Shown: positions 62,643 through 64,000 of the stretch, in pieces
How the letters are laid out: the number at the start of each line of letters is the position of its first letter
How positions within the stretch are numbered: the first letter of the stretch is position 1
Assembly: GCA_002378005.1 (NCBI GenBank)
Contig: DFQY01000030.1
Span: 1 to 64,000 of the forward strand
Length of the DNA: 64,000 nt
Reading direction: 5' to 3'
Origin: Flavobacteriales bacterium UBA3477
Lineage (GTDB): Bacteria; Bacteroidota; Bacteroidia; Flavobacteriales; Schleiferiaceae
Position numbers and translations under genes: made by a program
The notes under the pieces: generated by a model
What the model saw: only the letters and a program-made list of their open reading frames with translations
Told to the model about the DNA's origin: nothing
Database searches by the model: none

Positions 62643-63371
62643 TTACTCCGAAAAAGGATGTAACCATTTAACGGTATCGAGGTCATAATGCACCACGGTA
62701 CCGTTTTTTAATTCTAAGCCCAAGTAGCCTGAAGGCTGCACATGCGCCACGCGAGCGTCGAAGGGCACCCCATCAACCTCGTAGCGATGCCACTGATCGC
62801 GACCCCATAATAATTGGTCGTAGCGCTTTCTCAAGGCGGGGACATCACCAAACTCAAGGGCCTGCGGCCGCAAAGCCGCCATAATCTCTTGAACCCAAAG
62901 CATCACATCTGCTTCCGCGCCAAGGGTTTCCATGGAAATACTGCGCGCCAAATCCATGTGCGATGCACGCACATTCATGCCCAATCCCAGCACCGAACTT
63001 TTAATCCCCGAAGAACCCCAATGATTCTCAATGAGCATACCGCCTAATTTTCGATCGCGCACCATAAGATCATTGGGCCATTTGAACTTGACTTTTTCGG
63101 GAAGCACAGAAGATAATCGGGCACAAACCCACCTATTAATATCGAAACTCTCCTTCACCGGCACGGGCCATCGTAATAAAACAGACAAAAGCATCGAATT
63201 TCCTGGGGTATCGTGCCACTTTGACACACCGCGTCCCCTACCTTTGGCCTGAGAAGCCGCAACCACAGCGCTAAGGTGCGCCATATCAGGGTTTTCTTGT
63301 AATTTACGCCTTAATTCCAGCTGTGTGCTGTCGACGCGTTCGAGCCAATAAATCGTCTCTATATCCGACAT
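62643..63371 (-). CDS. birA: Biotin-[acetyl-CoA-carboxylase] ligase
   Basis: 242 residues from MSDIETIYWLE. It attaches biotin to carrier proteins. The catalytic glycine-rich loop is GRGRGVSKWHDTPGNSML, KWPNDLMVRDRKLGGMLIE is the ATP/biotin site, and the C-terminal SH3-like domain ends VVHYDLDTVKWL. There is no N-terminal helix-turn-helix, so it is a group I ligase that cannot repress biotin genes. The open frame extends 24 codons upstream, reaching 63443 just short of rsfS, but MSDIE fits the family. Its stop abuts that of pyrE. Confidence 0.93.
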   Translation of the reverse strand: MSDIETIYWLERVDSTQLELRRKLQENPDMAHLSAVVAASQAKGRGRGVSKWHDTPGNSMLLSVLLRWPVPVKESFDINRWVCARLSSVLPEKVKFKWPNDLMVRDRKLGGMLIENHWGSSGIKSSVLGLGMNVRASHMDLARSISMETLGAEADVMLWVQEIMAALRPQALEFGDVPALRKRYDQLLWGRDQWHRYEVDGVPFDARVAHVQPSGYLGLELKNGTVVHYDLDTVKWLHPFSE

Positions 63372-63445
63372 TAGGACCTGTTTTATTGCTTGTGCCGAAG
63401 ATGGCATATGTTTTGGTAATTTAAGCACAAATAGAACATTCATTC

Positions 63446-63817
63446 ATGCATCAAAAACCCGAAGCCTCTTCGGAGCTCCTTAAAAAATTTGTGGTGGACG
63501 GCCTTCAAGAGATAAAAGGCCAGAACATTACCATCATGGACCTACGCTATATTGAAAACGCAGTGACGGATTTTTTCGTCATCGCGGAGGGTAATTCCAA
63601 CACTCAAGTAAATGCTTTGCAAGAAAGCGTGCACAAAATGGTCCGTGAAAATGTTGGAGATAAACCATGGCATGTAGAAGGCCGTGAAAATGCCGAATGG
63701 ATTTTGATGGATTACGTCAATGTGGTGGTTCACATTTTCCAGAAAGGTATCCGCGAATTCTACGATTTAGAAAGCCTTTGGGGAGATGCAGAAGTGCACA
63801 CATTAGAAAACTTATAA
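63446..63817 (+). CDS. rsfS: Ribosomal silencing factor RsfS
   Basis: 123 residues. It binds L14 (encoded at 27.3-27.7 kb here) and blocks subunit joining during starvation. The fold signature is present: VDGLQEIKGQNITIMDLRYIENAVTDFFVIAEGNSNTQVNAL, then GDKPWHVEGRENAEWILMDYVNVVVHIF. It lies 7 nt before ftsH, a conserved neighbour in Flavobacteriia, and diverges from birA. Confidence 0.94.
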   Translation: MHQKPEASSELLKKFVVDGLQEIKGQNITIMDLRYIENAVTDFFVIAEGNSNTQVNALQESVHKMVRENVGDKPWHVEGRENAEWILMDYVNVVVHIFQKGIREFYDLESLWGDAEVHTLENL

Positions 63818-63824
63818 CAGCATA

Positions 63825-64000
63825 ATGGCCGAGAATCCCAACCAAAATCAAATCGACAAACTGAAAAAACAGTTTGCCAAAAACGCCAACGATAAGAAAG
63901 GTGGTGATCCCAAGAAACCAAAGAGTCCTCTCTTCGGCTTTTACTGGGTGTACATCGCAATTTTTGCCCTATTCATCGGGATGCAAATCTTTAGCGCGGT
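63825..64000 (+). CDS. ftsH: ATP-dependent zinc metalloprotease FtsH, N-terminal part (runs off the window)
   Basis: The first 58 codons are visible: a hydrophilic Lys/Asn/Gln-rich cytoplasmic segment (MAENPNQNQIDKLKKQF) and then the first membrane helix (FGFYWVYIAIFALFIGMQIF). The AAA and protease domains are beyond the window. The assignment rests on this topology and on the conserved rsfS-ftsH order, so it is good but not certain. Start at 63825, 7 nt after rsfS. Confidence 0.75.
   Translation, partial: MAENPNQNQIDKLKKQFAKNANDKKGGDPKKPKSPLFGFYWVYIAIFALFIGMQIFSA

Overview
The window comes from a member of the Bacteroidota, most likely order Flavobacteriales (Cryomorphaceae/Schleiferiaceae-like; the family is an inference). 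The signs are a type IX secretion (T9SS) C-terminal sorting domain, a DUF4290 gene, a HupE-DUF6702-M1 peptidase cluster, a DnaJ with one zinc centre, -7 promoter boxes of the Bacteroidota form TAnnTTTG, and almost no Shine-Dalgarno sequences before genes. Base composition is intermediate, with two visibly A+T-richer islands at 5.6-7.8 kb and 44.9-45.8 kb. I see no tRNA, rRNA, insertion sequence, prophage, CRISPR array or origin. No gene-free stretch exceeds 300 bases. The longest, 35709-35956, holds the two divergent promoters of rpsL and the UvrD-type helicase.

Layout. 0.1-3.6 kb (minus): DUF6702 protein, HupE-like membrane protein, M1 peptidase. 3.6-5.6 kb (plus): secreted BNR/Asp-box protein and PepE. 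5.6-7.8 kb (plus): two paralogous envelope proteins that share a barrel-like N-terminal module but end in different peptidoglycan-binding domains, OmpA and SPOR. 7.8-10.9 kb (plus): gpmI-map-methyltransferase, joined by ATGA overlaps. 11.1-15.1 kb (minus): COG1579 coiled-coil protein, Nif3-like protein, rpsA. 15.2-19.0 kb (minus): carA-eno-citrate synthase. 19.0-35.7 kb (minus): one unbroken str-S10-spc-alpha operon from rpsL to rplQ, with fusA, secY, infA and rpoA but no tuf.

35.9-42.7 kb (plus): UvrD/PcrA helicase, DUF4290 protein, murA, TlpA-like thioredoxin, grpE-dnaJ. 42.7-48.6 kb (plus): ABC-2 exporter pair, MscS channel, NtrC-like regulator without a DNA-binding domain, a small acidic protein, MATE transporter. 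48.6-50.6 kb (minus): M3 peptidase. 50.6-54.0 kb (plus): copA, a mini copper chaperone and a glycosyltransferase. 54.0-59.9 kb (minus): a lipoprotein gene, then a PASTA, T9SS cargo, RluA, dihaem peroxidase and DUF1905 operon. 60-64 kb: ddl, coaD, a NUDIX gene, pyrE, birA, rsfS and the start of ftsH.

Most of the content is housekeeping: translation, glycolysis and TCA entry, cell-wall precursor synthesis (murA, ddl), folding and cofactors. The observations I rate highest are: (1) seven gene starts preceded by a -7-like box at exactly 4 nt, which predicts leaderless mRNAs, including a face-to-face pair across one shared CATG; (2) the OmpA/SPOR domain-swapped paralogue pair; (3) loss of all zinc-ligand cysteines in the COG1579 protein, within a wider zinc-poor pattern (L36, S14, DnaJ); (4) MurA with Asp in place of the fosfomycin-target Cys; (5) an NtrC-type activator without a helix-turn-helix; (6) four convergent gene pairs with overlapping or abutting stop codons.
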